Assembly (NCBI GenBank): GCA_016213725.1
Contig: JACQZS010000006.1
Location: 1-34,445 of the forward strand
Direction of reading: 5' to 3'
Length of the DNA stretch: 34,445 nucleotides
Source: Acidobacteriota bacterium
GTDB taxonomy: Bacteria; Acidobacteriota; Terriglobia; Bryobacterales; Bryobacteraceae
Shown here: positions 1-7,402 of the stretch, in pieces
How the letters are laid out: each line of letters starts with the position of its first letter
Numbering within the stretch: position 1 is the first letter of the stretch
Notes under the pieces: model-generated
Seen by the model: only the letters and a program-made list of their open reading frames with translations
What the model was told of the DNA's origin: nothing
Databases searched by the model: none
Made by a program: the position numbers and the translations under genes

Positions 1-1
1 C

Positions 2-1720
2 GGCCACGGCGTCGAACGCGGCGTCGAGTCCCTGCTGATTCGCAACGCATCGAGCGGCCGCTCGCGCAACTCTTACTGGCCCATGCCCTTCCGCAAGCGG
101 TGCCGCATCACCGTCACCAACGAAGGCCGCCGCCGCAGCTCCAACCTCGACTTCCACGTCGACTACCGCAAGCTCCCCTCGCTCCCCCAGGACGTCGCCT
201 ACTTCCACGCCTGGTACCGCCAGGAACTCCCCGCCACCATGGGCCGCCACTACCCCATCCTCGACATCCAGGGCCGCGGCCACTACGTCGGCACCGTCTT
301 CAGCGTCGTCCAGAATCAGCCCGGCTGGTTCGGCGAAGGCGACGAGTTCTTCTACGTCGATGGCAATCCCAAAGCCTCCATCGAAGGCACCGGCACCGAA
401 GACTACTTCAACGACGCCTGGAGCCTCCGCGTCGCCAACGGCCCCTACACCGGCGTTCCCGTCGCCGAAGGCACCGGCGAAGCCTCCCGCATGACCGCCT
501 ACCGCTGGCACGTCCCAGACCCCGTCCCCTTCCGCTCCTCCCTCCGTCTCGACATCGAGCACGCCGGCTGGACCTACAACCCCGACGGCTCCGTCCGCTC
601 CGGCTTCGAAGAGCGCGCCGATCTCTTCTCCACCGTCGCCTTCTGGTATCAGCAGGGCATCGCCCGGAACCTGGCCACGCCGCCCTACGGCATTGCCCGC
701 CTGCCCCATGGCAACGCCACTCAAATCGAAATCGAGAACGCCGCCGCCCAGGTCAAGGCCCAGCGCGGCAAGGTCTCCGTGCAGAAGGAGGTCTTCTGGT
801 CGCGCGACATTCTCTTCCTGCAGGCCGAAGGCCCAGGCGCGCGCTTTGACATCCCCTTCGATGTCGCCGAAGACGGCCGCTACGAACTCCTCGCCCAGGT
901 CGCCCACGCTCCGGACTACGGCACCTACCGCGTCCTGCTCGACGGCAAACCCGTGCAGACCGCTTCCGATCTCGAGCACGAGCCCGGCGCCAACACCGGC
1001 GACGGCACGCTCATCAACGCCTGGCATACCGAACTCTACGTCGCCGAAGACCACGTCCTCGCCTGGACCAGCCTCACCCGCGGCCCTCACACCCTCACCT
1101 TCATCTGCGTCGATAAGGACCAGCGCTCCACCGCCTACCACCTCGGTCTCGACACCCTCGTCCTGGCCCGCATCGCCACGCCCGATCCCGCCGGCGGCGC
1201 CCCCGCTGAGCGCCTCCGCACCGGCGCCATCACCGATCCGCTCTGGCAATCCGGCCTCGCCAGCCCCGACGCCTTCGTCCGCGCCGCCGCCGTCTGGCGC
1301 GCCACCCAGGATCCCGCCCTTGCCGCCCGCGGCCGCGCCCAGTTGTCCCAAGCCCTCGCCGACGCCAGCTATGAAGTGCGCGGCCTCGCCGCCGCCGCCC
1401 TCCGCAATCTCGGCCCCCAAGCCGTCCCGGCCCTCGGCGCCCTCTCCAAGTCCCTCCAGGACCCCGACACCGGCGTCCGCATGATGAGCGCCAAAGCCAT
1501 CGCCGCTCTCGGCTCCGCCGCCGCCCCCGCACTGGAAGCACTCATCGCCGCCGGCAGCCGCGCGGGCGAGCACGTCCAGGTTCTGCGCAGCGTCGCCGAC
1601 GCCCTCGGCGCCATCGGCCCGCCCGCCCGTCCGGCGATCCCCACTCTGCAGACTCTCCGCAAGATCCCGCGCGTCCAGTGGAACGCCGAGGCCGCCATCG
1701 CCCGCATCGGCGCCCAGTAA
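2..1720 (+). CDS. GH172/DUF2961 glycoside hydrolase-like protein with C-terminal HEAT repeats (5' partial)
   Basis: The frame is open at the window's left edge, so the N-terminus is missing; 572 residues are visible. The text around the first visible Met (YWPMPFRKRCRI) and the blocks GEGDEFFYVDG and GTGTEDYF are hallmarks of DUF2961, now GH172, a family that includes alpha-fructofuranosidases and D-arabinan-degrading enzymes. Acidic residues in these blocks match the family's active-site region. A beta-rich carbohydrate-binding-like section follows (about 830-1170). The last ~150 residues are alanine-rich helical HEAT-type repeats (VRGLAAAALRNLG, VRMMSAKAIAALG). HEAT repeats are not part of core GH172, so this is a modular protein. 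Export is likely but the signal peptide would lie outside the window. The substrate cannot be told. Family assignment is firm; activity is inferred. Confidence 0.85.
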   Translation, partial: GHGVERGVESLLIRNASSGRSRNSYWPMPFRKRCRITVTNEGRRRSSNLDFHVDYRKLPSLPQDVAYFHAWYRQELPATMGRHYPILDIQGRGHYVGTVFSVVQNQPGWFGEGDEFFYVDGNPKASIEGTGTEDYFNDAWSLRVANGPYTGVPVAEGTGEASRMTAYRWHVPDPVPFRSSLRLDIEHAGWTYNPDGSVRSGFEERADLFSTVAFWYQQGIARNLATPPYGIARLPHGNATQIEIENAAAQVKAQRGKVSVQKEVFWSRDILFLQAEGPGARFDIPFDVAEDGRYELLAQVAHAPDYGTYRVLLDGKPVQTASDLEHEPGANTGDGTLINAWHTELYVAEDHVLAWTSLTRGPHTLTFICVDKDQRSTAYHLGLDTLVLARIATPDPAGGAPAERLRTGAITDPLWQSGLASPDAFVRAAAVWRATQDPALAARGRAQLSQALADASYEVRGLAAAALRNLGPQAVPALGALSKSLQDPDTGVRMMSAKAIAALGSAAAPALEALIAAGSRAGEHVQVLRSVADALGAIGPPARPAIPTLQTLRKIPRVQWNAEAAIARIGAQ

Positions 1721-1807
1721 CACCGCGCCGCTCAACGCCGCCGGGCAGCCGCTCATCGCCGCCGCCTCGACACCCGCCGCGATCCCTGCTACTCCTAATC
1801 CAGACCC

Positions 1808-2518
1808 ATGCCCTTCCACCTCGTCAAGTGGTACGCCGATGTCGTCGCCCCGGACGGCCGCTACGCCATCGGCTATTGGGCCGAACTCCGGCAGGCGAGC
1901 CTGCGCATCCGCTATGCCTCCCTCATCGAAGGCGCGCCCTCCTCGCCCGCCGCCGCCAGAACCACTCTGCGGCCCGGACCCGAGCCGGGCATCGACCATT
2001 GGCACGAGCCCAAACTCGCAGCCGCGTGGCGCTTCCTTCCTTCCGCGCCGCCCTTCGAGCAAACGCTCCTGACCACCAATCAGGGCCATGTCCGCTGGCA
2101 CTGCCTCGCCCCCGCCGCCCAAGTCGTCATGAATCGCATCGCAGGCCGCGGCTACCTCGAACGCATCGAACTCACCATTCCCCCCTGGCGCCTGCCCATC
2201 CAGACTCTGCTCTGGGGCCGCCTTCTCACCCCCGGCCATTCGCTCGTCTGGATCGAGTGGCACGGTGCGCATCCCCTCCGCCTTACCCTTAGCGACGGCC
2301 AGCCCGTCCCGCAACCGTTTCCTGAGCTGTGCTCCTTCGACAACGCAACCACCATCCGCCAAGGCCCCATCGGGCCAGGCATCCTGCGGGCGATCCCCGG
2401 CCTCCCCGCGCCCGTGCAGCTGCTCCAGATCCACGAACACAAACTGCTCAGCCGCGCGCGGCTCCATCATCCGCCCGGCGAAGGCTGGGCCATTCATGAA
2501 ACGGTGAACTGGCCATGA
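1808..2518 (+). CDS. CrtC/AttH-like (calycin-type) hypothetical protein
   Basis: 236 residues starting MPFHLVKWYADVVAPDG, with no signal peptide or membrane segment. It is rich in Trp and His and has a pattern of short beta strands (IGYWAEL, VRWHCLAP, GYLERIEL, PWRLPIQTLLWGRL, VWIEWHG). This recalls the lipocalin-like hydroxyneurosporene synthase CrtC/AttH group, though the likeness is from memory and no catalytic residue can be named. The stop overlaps the next gene's ATG by 4 nt (ATGA), so it is translationally coupled to the ICMT-Lgt fusion; a role in lipid or membrane modification is an inference from that. Codons are strongly C-ending, like the rest of the first 4.5 kb. It could equally be an uncharacterised beta-barrel family. 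Confidence 0.6.
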   Translation: MPFHLVKWYADVVAPDGRYAIGYWAELRQASLRIRYASLIEGAPSSPAAARTTLRPGPEPGIDHWHEPKLAAAWRFLPSAPPFEQTLLTTNQGHVRWHCLAPAAQVVMNRIAGRGYLERIELTIPPWRLPIQTLLWGRLLTPGHSLVWIEWHGAHPLRLTLSDGQPVPQPFPELCSFDNATTIRQGPIGPGILRAIPGLPAPVQLLQIHEHKLLSRARLHHPPGEGWAIHETVNWP

Positions 2519-3849
2519 AGCAACCCCTCGCCAAACTCGGCTACGCCGTCCTCTTCGTCGTGCTGCTGCCCGCGCTGCTCTACGGCTGGGCCCGGCAAAC
2601 CGAATCCCTCGTTCCACTCCCTCTCCCGGCCTGGCCAGCGCTGCCGTTCGCCGCCGCCGGCGCCATCCTCCTCTGTGGCGGCATGTGGCAGTTGTGGCGC
2701 GATGGCGGCGGCCTGCCCATGAACGCCTTCCCTCCGCCCCGCCTCGTCACCACCGGGCTCTTCCGCCTCCTGCCTCATCCCATCTACACCGGCTTCACGC
2801 TGCTCTGCATCGCAGCCTCTCTGCAACTGCGCAGCGCCAGCGGCCTCTACCTTGTCACACCCGTCGTCGCGCTCGGCGCCGCCGCCCTCGCCCTCGGCTA
2901 TGAGCGACCCGATCTCATCGCCCGCTTCGGCCCCGCCGCCCGCCGCCCCATCGCGCTGCTTCGCCCTCTCGCTCCGCTGTGGCCTCCGCTGCGCAATGCC
3001 GCCCAGCGCATCGCCAACTCCTGGCGCGAGTGGCGCATCGGCCCTGTCCGCGTCATCAACCACGGATTCTATGCCGGCCTCGGCACGTTGCTCGGCCTCT
3101 GCCTCATCACCGCCGCCACGCCGCCGGCGCTCGCCTGGCCTGTCTTCTTCACCGTTCTTGCCGGCATCGCCGGCGCCGGCCTCTGGGCTCAACTCGTCGA
3201 AGGCTCGCCGCGCCTTCTGCGCCCCTACGGCTTCTACGGCGGCTTGCTCGGCGTCACACTCGCCTGCGCGCTCTTCGACGCGCGCTTCCTCCTGTGGGGC
3301 GCACACTCCCTCGCCGGCCCCGTCGTCCAGGCTTGCGGCCGGCTCCGCTGCCTGGTCCAAGGCTGCTGCCACGGCGCGCCCTGCGGCGCCGCTGCCGGCA
3401 TCGTTTACCGCCGGCCCGAATCCCGCGTCACCCGCATCGCCCATCTCGACGGCGTCCCTTTGCACGCCACCCAGCTCTACTCCATCCTTTGGAACGCCGC
3501 TACTTTCTTCGTCCTCGCCTCGCTCTGGCGCGCCGCCGCGCCGCTCCAGCTGATCTCCGCGCTCTGGCTCATCCTCAACGGCATCGGCCGCTTCGTCGAA
3601 GAGGCGTACCGCGGCGAACCGCAGACAAAGTCCTTCGCCGGCCTCCACCTCTATCAATGGCTCGCCATCGCCTCCGTGCTCGGCGGCATCCTCGTCTCCT
3701 GCGCTTCGCGCGTCCCCGCCGCGCCGCCTCTGTCGCTCGCGCAGGTGAACCTGCCTCTCGCGCTGGCCGGCTTCCTGGTTACCTCCTTCGCGCTCGGCGT
3801 CGACTTCCCCGCCAGCAACCGCCGCTTCGCCCGCCTCACTTCCGCCTGA
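2515..3849 (+). CDS. Fusion membrane protein: ICMT/PEMT-like methyltransferase plus Lgt-like prolipoprotein diacylglyceryl transferase domain
   Basis: 444 residues, polytopic. Residues ~1-150 carry an isoprenylcysteine carboxyl-methyltransferase/phospholipid methyltransferase-like unit: two hydrophobic helices, then LVTTGLFRLLPHPIYTGF (79-94), the SAM-binding 'R-x-x-HP-x-Y-x-G' motif of the family. Residues ~175-395 resemble Lgt, which transfers diacylglycerol to lipobox cysteines in the inner membrane: PYGFYGGLLG (237-246), GRLRCLVQGCCHG (275-287) and GRFVEEAYRGE (358-368), the last resembling the Lgt 'GRF.VE..R' block. A fused arrangement is unusual because Lgt is normally a stand-alone ~270-residue enzyme. 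The gene is coupled to the CrtC-like gene by a 4-nt overlap. It may be a paralogue acting on a different lipid acceptor; genuine Lgt activity is not proven. Confidence 0.75.
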   Translation: MKQPLAKLGYAVLFVVLLPALLYGWARQTESLVPLPLPAWPALPFAAAGAILLCGGMWQLWRDGGGLPMNAFPPPRLVTTGLFRLLPHPIYTGFTLLCIAASLQLRSASGLYLVTPVVALGAAALALGYERPDLIARFGPAARRPIALLRPLAPLWPPLRNAAQRIANSWREWRIGPVRVINHGFYAGLGTLLGLCLITAATPPALAWPVFFTVLAGIAGAGLWAQLVEGSPRLLRPYGFYGGLLGVTLACALFDARFLLWGAHSLAGPVVQACGRLRCLVQGCCHGAPCGAAAGIVYRRPESRVTRIAHLDGVPLHATQLYSILWNAATFFVLASLWRAAAPLQLISALWLILNGIGRFVEEAYRGEPQTKSFAGLHLYQWLAIASVLGGILVSCASRVPAAPPLSLAQVNLPLALAGFLVTSFALGVDFPASNRRFARLTSA

Positions 3850-3891
3850 GGCCTGAAACCAAATTCCCTCCTCGCTCCTCCTACAAATGCG

Positions 3892-4179
3892 ATGGAGTTT
3901 GAAATCACCACAGCCGAAGTCAAAGACATGCTCCGCCGCGGCATCGACCTGCTGCTCATCGATGTTCGTGAGCCGTTCGAACACAGCGCCCGGAACATCC
4001 CGCAGGCCGTTCTCATTCCCATGGCCGAGGTGCCCGGCCGCCTGGACGAAATCAATTCCGGACGCACTGTTGTCGTCCATTGCACGTCTGGCGCCCGCTC
4101 CGCGGCCGTCTGTAAGTTCCTCCGCCGGCGGGGCGTCCAGAACGTCTTCAGCATGGCTGGCGGCCTCAACGCCTGGTAG
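3892..4179 (+). CDS. Single-domain rhodanese (sulfurtransferase), copy 1
   Basis: 95 residues, a single-domain rhodanese of the GlpE/PspE size class. It has LLIDVREPFEHSARNIPQAV, the invariant DVRE strand-turn, and the catalytic cysteine loop VVHCTSGARSA (CxxGxRS), where Cys forms the persulfide intermediate. The C-terminal MAGGLNAW closes the domain. There is no signal peptide, so it is presumably cytoplasmic. It lies 42 bp after the ICMT-Lgt gene and 36 bp before a second rhodanese that aligns along its whole length, so the two are a tandem duplication. No clear Shine-Dalgarno precedes the ATG at 3892. The physiological acceptor is unknown. Confidence 0.9.
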   Translation: MEFEITTAEVKDMLRRGIDLLLIDVREPFEHSARNIPQAVLIPMAEVPGRLDEINSGRTVVVHCTSGARSAAVCKFLRRRGVQNVFSMAGGLNAW

Positions 4180-4215
4180 CCTGTCACCAATCGCACCGCC
4201 GCCGCATCAGACAGA

Positions 4216-4506
4216 ATGATGCCCACTGAGATCACTCCCGCCGACGTCAAAGCCATGCTCCAGCGCGGAGACGACTTCCTCCTGATCGATGTCCGCGAGA
4301 CCTTCGAACACAAAGTCCGCAACATCCCTCAGGCCATGCTCATCCCCATGAATGATGTGCCGCGCCGGCTCAGCGAGATCGATCCCGCCCGCCGCATTGT
4401 CGTCCACTGCAAGGCCGGCGGCCGCTCCGCCCGCGTCTGCGATTTTCTCCGCCAGAACGGTTACAAAAACGTGCTCAACATGAGCGGCGGAATCGACTGC
4501 TGGTAG
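4216..4506 (+). CDS. Single-domain rhodanese (sulfurtransferase), copy 2
   Basis: 96 residues, a tandem paralogue of the gene just upstream. Shared blocks include FLLIDVRETFEHKVRNIPQA, LIPM-x-(D/E)-VP-RL and the active-site loop HCKAGGRSARVC (CxxGxRS intact). It ends MSGGIDCW. Adjacent ATGs at 4216 and 4219 are both possible starts; neither has a strong Shine-Dalgarno. The active-site loop differs (CKAGGRS against CTSGARS), which could change substrate preference or redox potential. Sulfane-sulfur transfer is known for the family; the separate roles of the two copies are not visible from sequence. Confidence 0.9.
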   Translation: MMPTEITPADVKAMLQRGDDFLLIDVRETFEHKVRNIPQAMLIPMNDVPRRLSEIDPARRIVVHCKAGGRSARVCDFLRQNGYKNVLNMSGGIDCW

Positions 4507-4550
4507 GCGTTTCGGCTCGTCCCTCCCGGTGCTATCCTTGGGAGGTTCTC

Positions 4551-5219
4551 ATGGAGACCAGCCCTCTCATTCAGGCCGCTGAACCCGCGGCCGTCGCGCC
4601 CCTCTCGCTCGAACCCGTCCTGCGCCATCTCTCGCATGAGCTGCGTCAGCCGCTCTCCGGCATCGAGGCCATCGCCTACTACCTGGACATGGTGCTGAAC
4701 GATGCCGATCCCGAGATCACCCAGAACTGCGTGCGCCTGCGCCGCATGGTGCAGCAGGCCAACTGGGTGCTGAACGACGCCGCGCTGACCGTAGCTCTGC
4801 TCTCCGCTCCGTCCACGCCTTTTTGCCTGGCCACCTTCTTCACCGCCCTCGGCGCCCGCATGGCGGCGCACGAAGAGTACACCCTGGATCTGCACGTGGC
4901 TGAGCCTCTGCCCGCCGCCTGCCTGCCCACGCCCGCTCCGCGATTCTTTGAACATCTCATCGCCTTCCTGCGCGATGTCGGCTCGGCGCTCGATCCCATC
5001 TACATCCTCGCCGTTCCGGAAGACGACTCCATCCGCGTCACCATTCAGGCCGAGACCACGGCGGATGGCGCCGATCTGCTGCGCATCATCGGAGATCCGT
5101 CGCCGGCCGGCGGAGTGCATGCCTTCATCGCCGCCTGCGCCGGCCGCTTCAGCGCCAGCGCCTCCGATTCTCAGCTAACGCTCAGCATGCTCCTGCCCAC
5201 CGTTTCGCAGAAGGTCTAG
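4551..5219 (+). CDS. Degenerate histidine-kinase-like protein with an intact H-box
   Basis: 222 residues with a good Shine-Dalgarno (GGAGG at 4541-4545, 5 nt before the ATG). Residues ~25-90 match a HisKA dimerisation domain: LRHLSHELRQPLSGIEAIAYYL, with the phosphorylatable His followed by Glu. The rest has the length and strand pattern of a HATPase domain, but no N-box, G1 or G2 glycine motif can be found; FFEHLIAFLRDVGSAL sits where the N-box helix should be. It has no sensor domain and no membrane segment. It may be a phosphotransfer or scaffold protein of the ChpT type, in which a degenerate ATPase fold accepts phosphate from a receiver. The 3' end overlaps the convergent MobB-like gene by 45 bp. 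Confidence 0.65.
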   Translation: METSPLIQAAEPAAVAPLSLEPVLRHLSHELRQPLSGIEAIAYYLDMVLNDADPEITQNCVRLRRMVQQANWVLNDAALTVALLSAPSTPFCLATFFTALGARMAAHEEYTLDLHVAEPLPAACLPTPAPRFFEHLIAFLRDVGSALDPIYILAVPEDDSIRVTIQAETTADGADLLRIIGDPSPAGGVHAFIAACAGRFSASASDSQLTLSMLLPTVSQKV

Positions 5220-5594
5220 CAGCTCCGCGTCTTTCATCTGGCCCGGCGCCTGGACCACCAGCGACAGATCGCTCTCCAGCAGCCACCCGGCGCGCGTCGA
5301 TTCGACGATCCAGTTCTCCGCGCCCGCCAATAAGGCCCGCAGTTCGGGCAGGCCCGCCGCCAGGTCTCCGCGCAGCCAGTAGGAGCGCGCCGCGCCGCTG
5401 GCCAGATAGCGGCGCGTGTCCCCGCTTTCGCCAGGCTGAGTCTCCTCCAGCAGTTGATAGGCGGCGCCGTTGTCCGGCTCGTGATGCGAGACCTTCACGG
5501 CCAACCAGCGCCGCTCCGGCGCCAGCTCGATGAGCCGGCACACCAGTGACGTCTTGCCACACTTGCGCGACACGCCGCCGACGACGATCCTCAT
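5175..5594 (-). CDS. MobB-like P-loop NTPase
   Basis: 139 residues. The N-terminus [18 protein letters not shown] is a Walker A-type loop ending GKTS, as in MobB (molybdopterin-guanine dinucleotide biosynthesis) and related small P-loop proteins. The strand [20 protein letters not shown] resembles the MobB region where a Glu follows the strand. It is shorter than typical MobB (~170 residues). The start is fixed by a 4-nt ATGA overlap with the lpxD stop (5591-5594), so it is translationally coupled to lpxD. Partner enzymes of molybdenum cofactor synthesis are not adjacent, although a molybdopterin-type operon lies at 33 kb. It could be another small nucleotide-binding protein. Confidence 0.6.
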   Translation of the reverse strand: MRIVVGGVSRKCGKTSLVCRLIELAPERRWLAVKVSHHEPDNGAAYQLLEETQPGESGDTRRYLASGAARSYWLRGDLAAGLPELRALLAGAENWIVESTRAGWLLESDLSLVVQAPGQMKDAELLDLLRNGGQEHAER

Positions 5595-6574
5595 TCGCCC
5601 TGGGCCTTTTCGAGTTCGGCCAACCGCCGCACCAACGCTTCCACTTCCTTCTTCAATTGCGGCAGCCGGGCCACGCTCGCCAGCGCTTCCAGATACTCCT
5701 TCAGCGGCCGCGCCGGCGTGCCCCAGTAAACCTCGCCGCCGCCCTTCAGCACCTTGTTGCTGAGGATGCCCGCGCCGGAGCCGACGATGGCGCCGCTCTT
5801 GATGGTCACGTTGTCGCCCATGCCCACCTGCCCGCCGATCACGGCGTAGTCTTCTATCACCGTGCCGCCGGCGAGGCCGGTCTGCGCGGCGATCACCACG
5901 TGCTTGCCGATGCGGCAGTTGTGGCCGATGTGCACCATGTTGTCGAACTTGCAGCCGTCGCCGATCGAGGTGACGCCCAGCGCCGCGCGGTCGATGGTGG
6001 TGTTGGCGCCGATCTCCACGTCGTCGCCGATGGAGACGCGGCCCACCTGCGGGAACTTGTCGTAGCGGCCGTTCTGGAAGACCATGCCGAAGCCGTCGGC
6101 GCCGATCACCGCGCCGGAGTGGATGACGGCGCGCGCGCCGATCTTGACGTCGTGGTAGACAGTGACGTTGGCGTGCAGCACGCTGCCCGCGCCGATGGCG
6201 ACGTTGTCGCCGATGGAGCAGTGTGGGCCGATGGAGGCGTCTTCGGCGATGCGGCAGTTGGCGCCGATCACCGCGCTGGGATGTATGCCGGCCGCGGCCG
6301 CCGGCGGCGGCTGCACCCAGTTGATCACCGCCGCGCAGGCCGCGCGCGGATCCTTGATGCGCACGATGGTGCGGCCGCCGGAGTTGTCGAAGTCCACGCA
6401 AACCAGCAGGCATCCGGCGGCCGAGGCGTGGGCTTCGCGCAGGGCGCGCCGGTTGTTGACGAAGGCGAGGTGCGAGGCGCCGGCGGCCTCCAAAGTGGCG
6501 ACGCCGGAGACCTGGCGCTCACCGTCGCCTTCAAACGTCGTGCCGAGTCGTTCAGCGATTTCGCGCACGGTCAT
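5591..6574 (-). CDS. lpxD: UDP-3-O-acyl-glucosamine N-acyltransferase LpxD
   Basis: 327 residues. It adds the N-linked hydroxyacyl chain to UDP-3-O-acyl-GlcN, the third step of lipid A synthesis, in the cytoplasm. The N-terminal uridine-binding domain (~1-95) starts [11 protein letters not shown]; residues ~98-290 are left-handed beta-helix hexapeptide repeats (IGANCRI, IGPHCSI, IGDNVAI). [15 protein letters not shown] (211-225) contains the catalytic His (H218, aligning with E. coli H239), followed by AAQTGLAGG. The start at 6574 is chosen because GAGAGGAG sits 7 nt upstream. Its stop overlaps the MobB-like gene. It is divergent from lpxA with only 39 bp between start codons, unlike the usual co-directional lpxD-fabZ-lpxA order. 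Confidence 0.93.
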   Translation of the reverse strand: MTVREIAERLGTTFEGDGERQVSGVATLEAAGASHLAFVNNRRALREAHASAAGCLLVCVDFDNSGGRTIVRIKDPRAACAAVINWVQPPPAAAAGIHPSAVIGANCRIAEDASIGPHCSIGDNVAIGAGSVLHANVTVYHDVKIGARAVIHSGAVIGADGFGMVFQNGRYDKFPQVGRVSIGDDVEIGANTTIDRAALGVTSIGDGCKFDNMVHIGHNCRIGKHVVIAAQTGLAGGTVIEDYAVIGGQVGMGDNVTIKSGAIVGSGAGILSNKVLKGGGEVYWGTPARPLKEYLEALASVARLPQLKKEVEALVRRLAELEKAQGE

Positions 6575-6601
6575 GGTGTTCGCTCCTCTCAAGCCCGGTA
6601 T

Positions 6602-6616
6602 CATACACAGTGTATG
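6602..6616. promoter_or_regulatory. Perfect 15-nt palindrome in the lpxD/lpxA divergent region
   Basis: CATACACAGTGTATG reads the same on both strands about a central A (6609), with 7-bp arms. The right arm ends on the lpxA start codon, and the whole dyad lies in the 39-bp gap between the two divergent lpx starts. Symmetry and position fit an operator that could control both genes, or at least block lpxA initiation. No regulator is identified, and a chance palindrome or an effect of overlapping promoter elements remains possible. Confidence 0.45.
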
Positions 6617-7402
6617 CCGGTTGACCCTTCCGCCTACGTCGCGCCGACCGCACGCGTCCATCCCGACGCCGTGATCGGCCCGCAATGCCGCATCGGCGAG
6701 TACTGCATTATCGAGCAGGACGTGATTCTCGGATCGCACAACGTGCTGGAGCCTTACGTCTACGTCAAGCCCTACACCACCATCGGCGACCGCAACGAGA
6801 TCGGCGCGCACACCGTGCTCGGCGTGCTGCCGCTCGACAAGAACTTCGGCGGCGAGCGCAGCTACCTCGTCATGGGCAACGGCAACCGCGTCCGCGAGCA
6901 GAACACGCTCTCGCGCGGTACCGGCGAAGACAGCCGCACCATCATCGGCGACGACCTCTTCCTGATGACCTGCTGCCATATCGCGCACAACTGCATTCTC
7001 GGCAATTCCATCATCTTCGCCAGCTGCTCGAACGCCTCGGGCTATTGCGAGATCGGCGACCAGGCTTACATCAGCGCCTGCATCGGCATCCACCAGTTCA
7101 CGCGCATCGGACGCAACGTGATGGTGGGCGCAGTGGGCCGTGTGAACATGGACCTCCCGCCCTACTTCCTCTACAACGGGCATGACGTGAAGCCGCACGG
7201 GCTGAACGTGGTGGGCCTGCGGCGCGCGGGCTTTACCTCATCCGACATCGGCGCGATCAAGACGGCGTACCGCCTGCTCTACCGTTCGGGCTTGAAGCTG
7301 GAAGAGGCGCTGGAGCGCATCGAAACGGAAGTTCCGACGCCGCACACGAAGCATCTGGTGGAGTTCATCCGCGCGTCGAAGCGCGGCATCCGGCGCGAGT
7401 AG
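6614..7402 (+). CDS. lpxA: Acyl-ACP--UDP-N-acetylglucosamine O-acyltransferase LpxA
   Basis: 262 residues, the same length as E. coli LpxA, which catalyses the first step of lipid A synthesis. Residues 1-190 are hexapeptide repeats ([25 protein letters not shown]); [11 protein letters not shown] holds H122 and H125, and H125 aligns with the catalytic base. The C-terminal helical part ([21 protein letters not shown]) is typical. The start is the ATG at 6614; the longer open frame upstream is only the antisense of lpxD. There is no clear Shine-Dalgarno, and the start codon overlaps the palindrome. It ends exactly stop-to-stop with the convergent hpnI. lpxC, lpxB and fabZ are not in the window. 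Confidence 0.93.
   Translation: MPVDPSAYVAPTARVHPDAVIGPQCRIGEYCIIEQDVILGSHNVLEPYVYVKPYTTIGDRNEIGAHTVLGVLPLDKNFGGERSYLVMGNGNRVREQNTLSRGTGEDSRTIIGDDLFLMTCCHIAHNCILGNSIIFASCSNASGYCEIGDQAYISACIGIHQFTRIGRNVMVGAVGRVNMDLPPYFLYNGHDVKPHGLNVVGLRRAGFTSSDIGAIKTAYRLLYRSGLKLEEALERIETEVPTPHTKHLVEFIRASKRGIRRE

Noticed and set aside
5546-6613. N-terminal extension of lpxA by ~356 codons
   Set aside because: The extension is antisense to lpxD; LpxA homologues start at the ATG at 6614.
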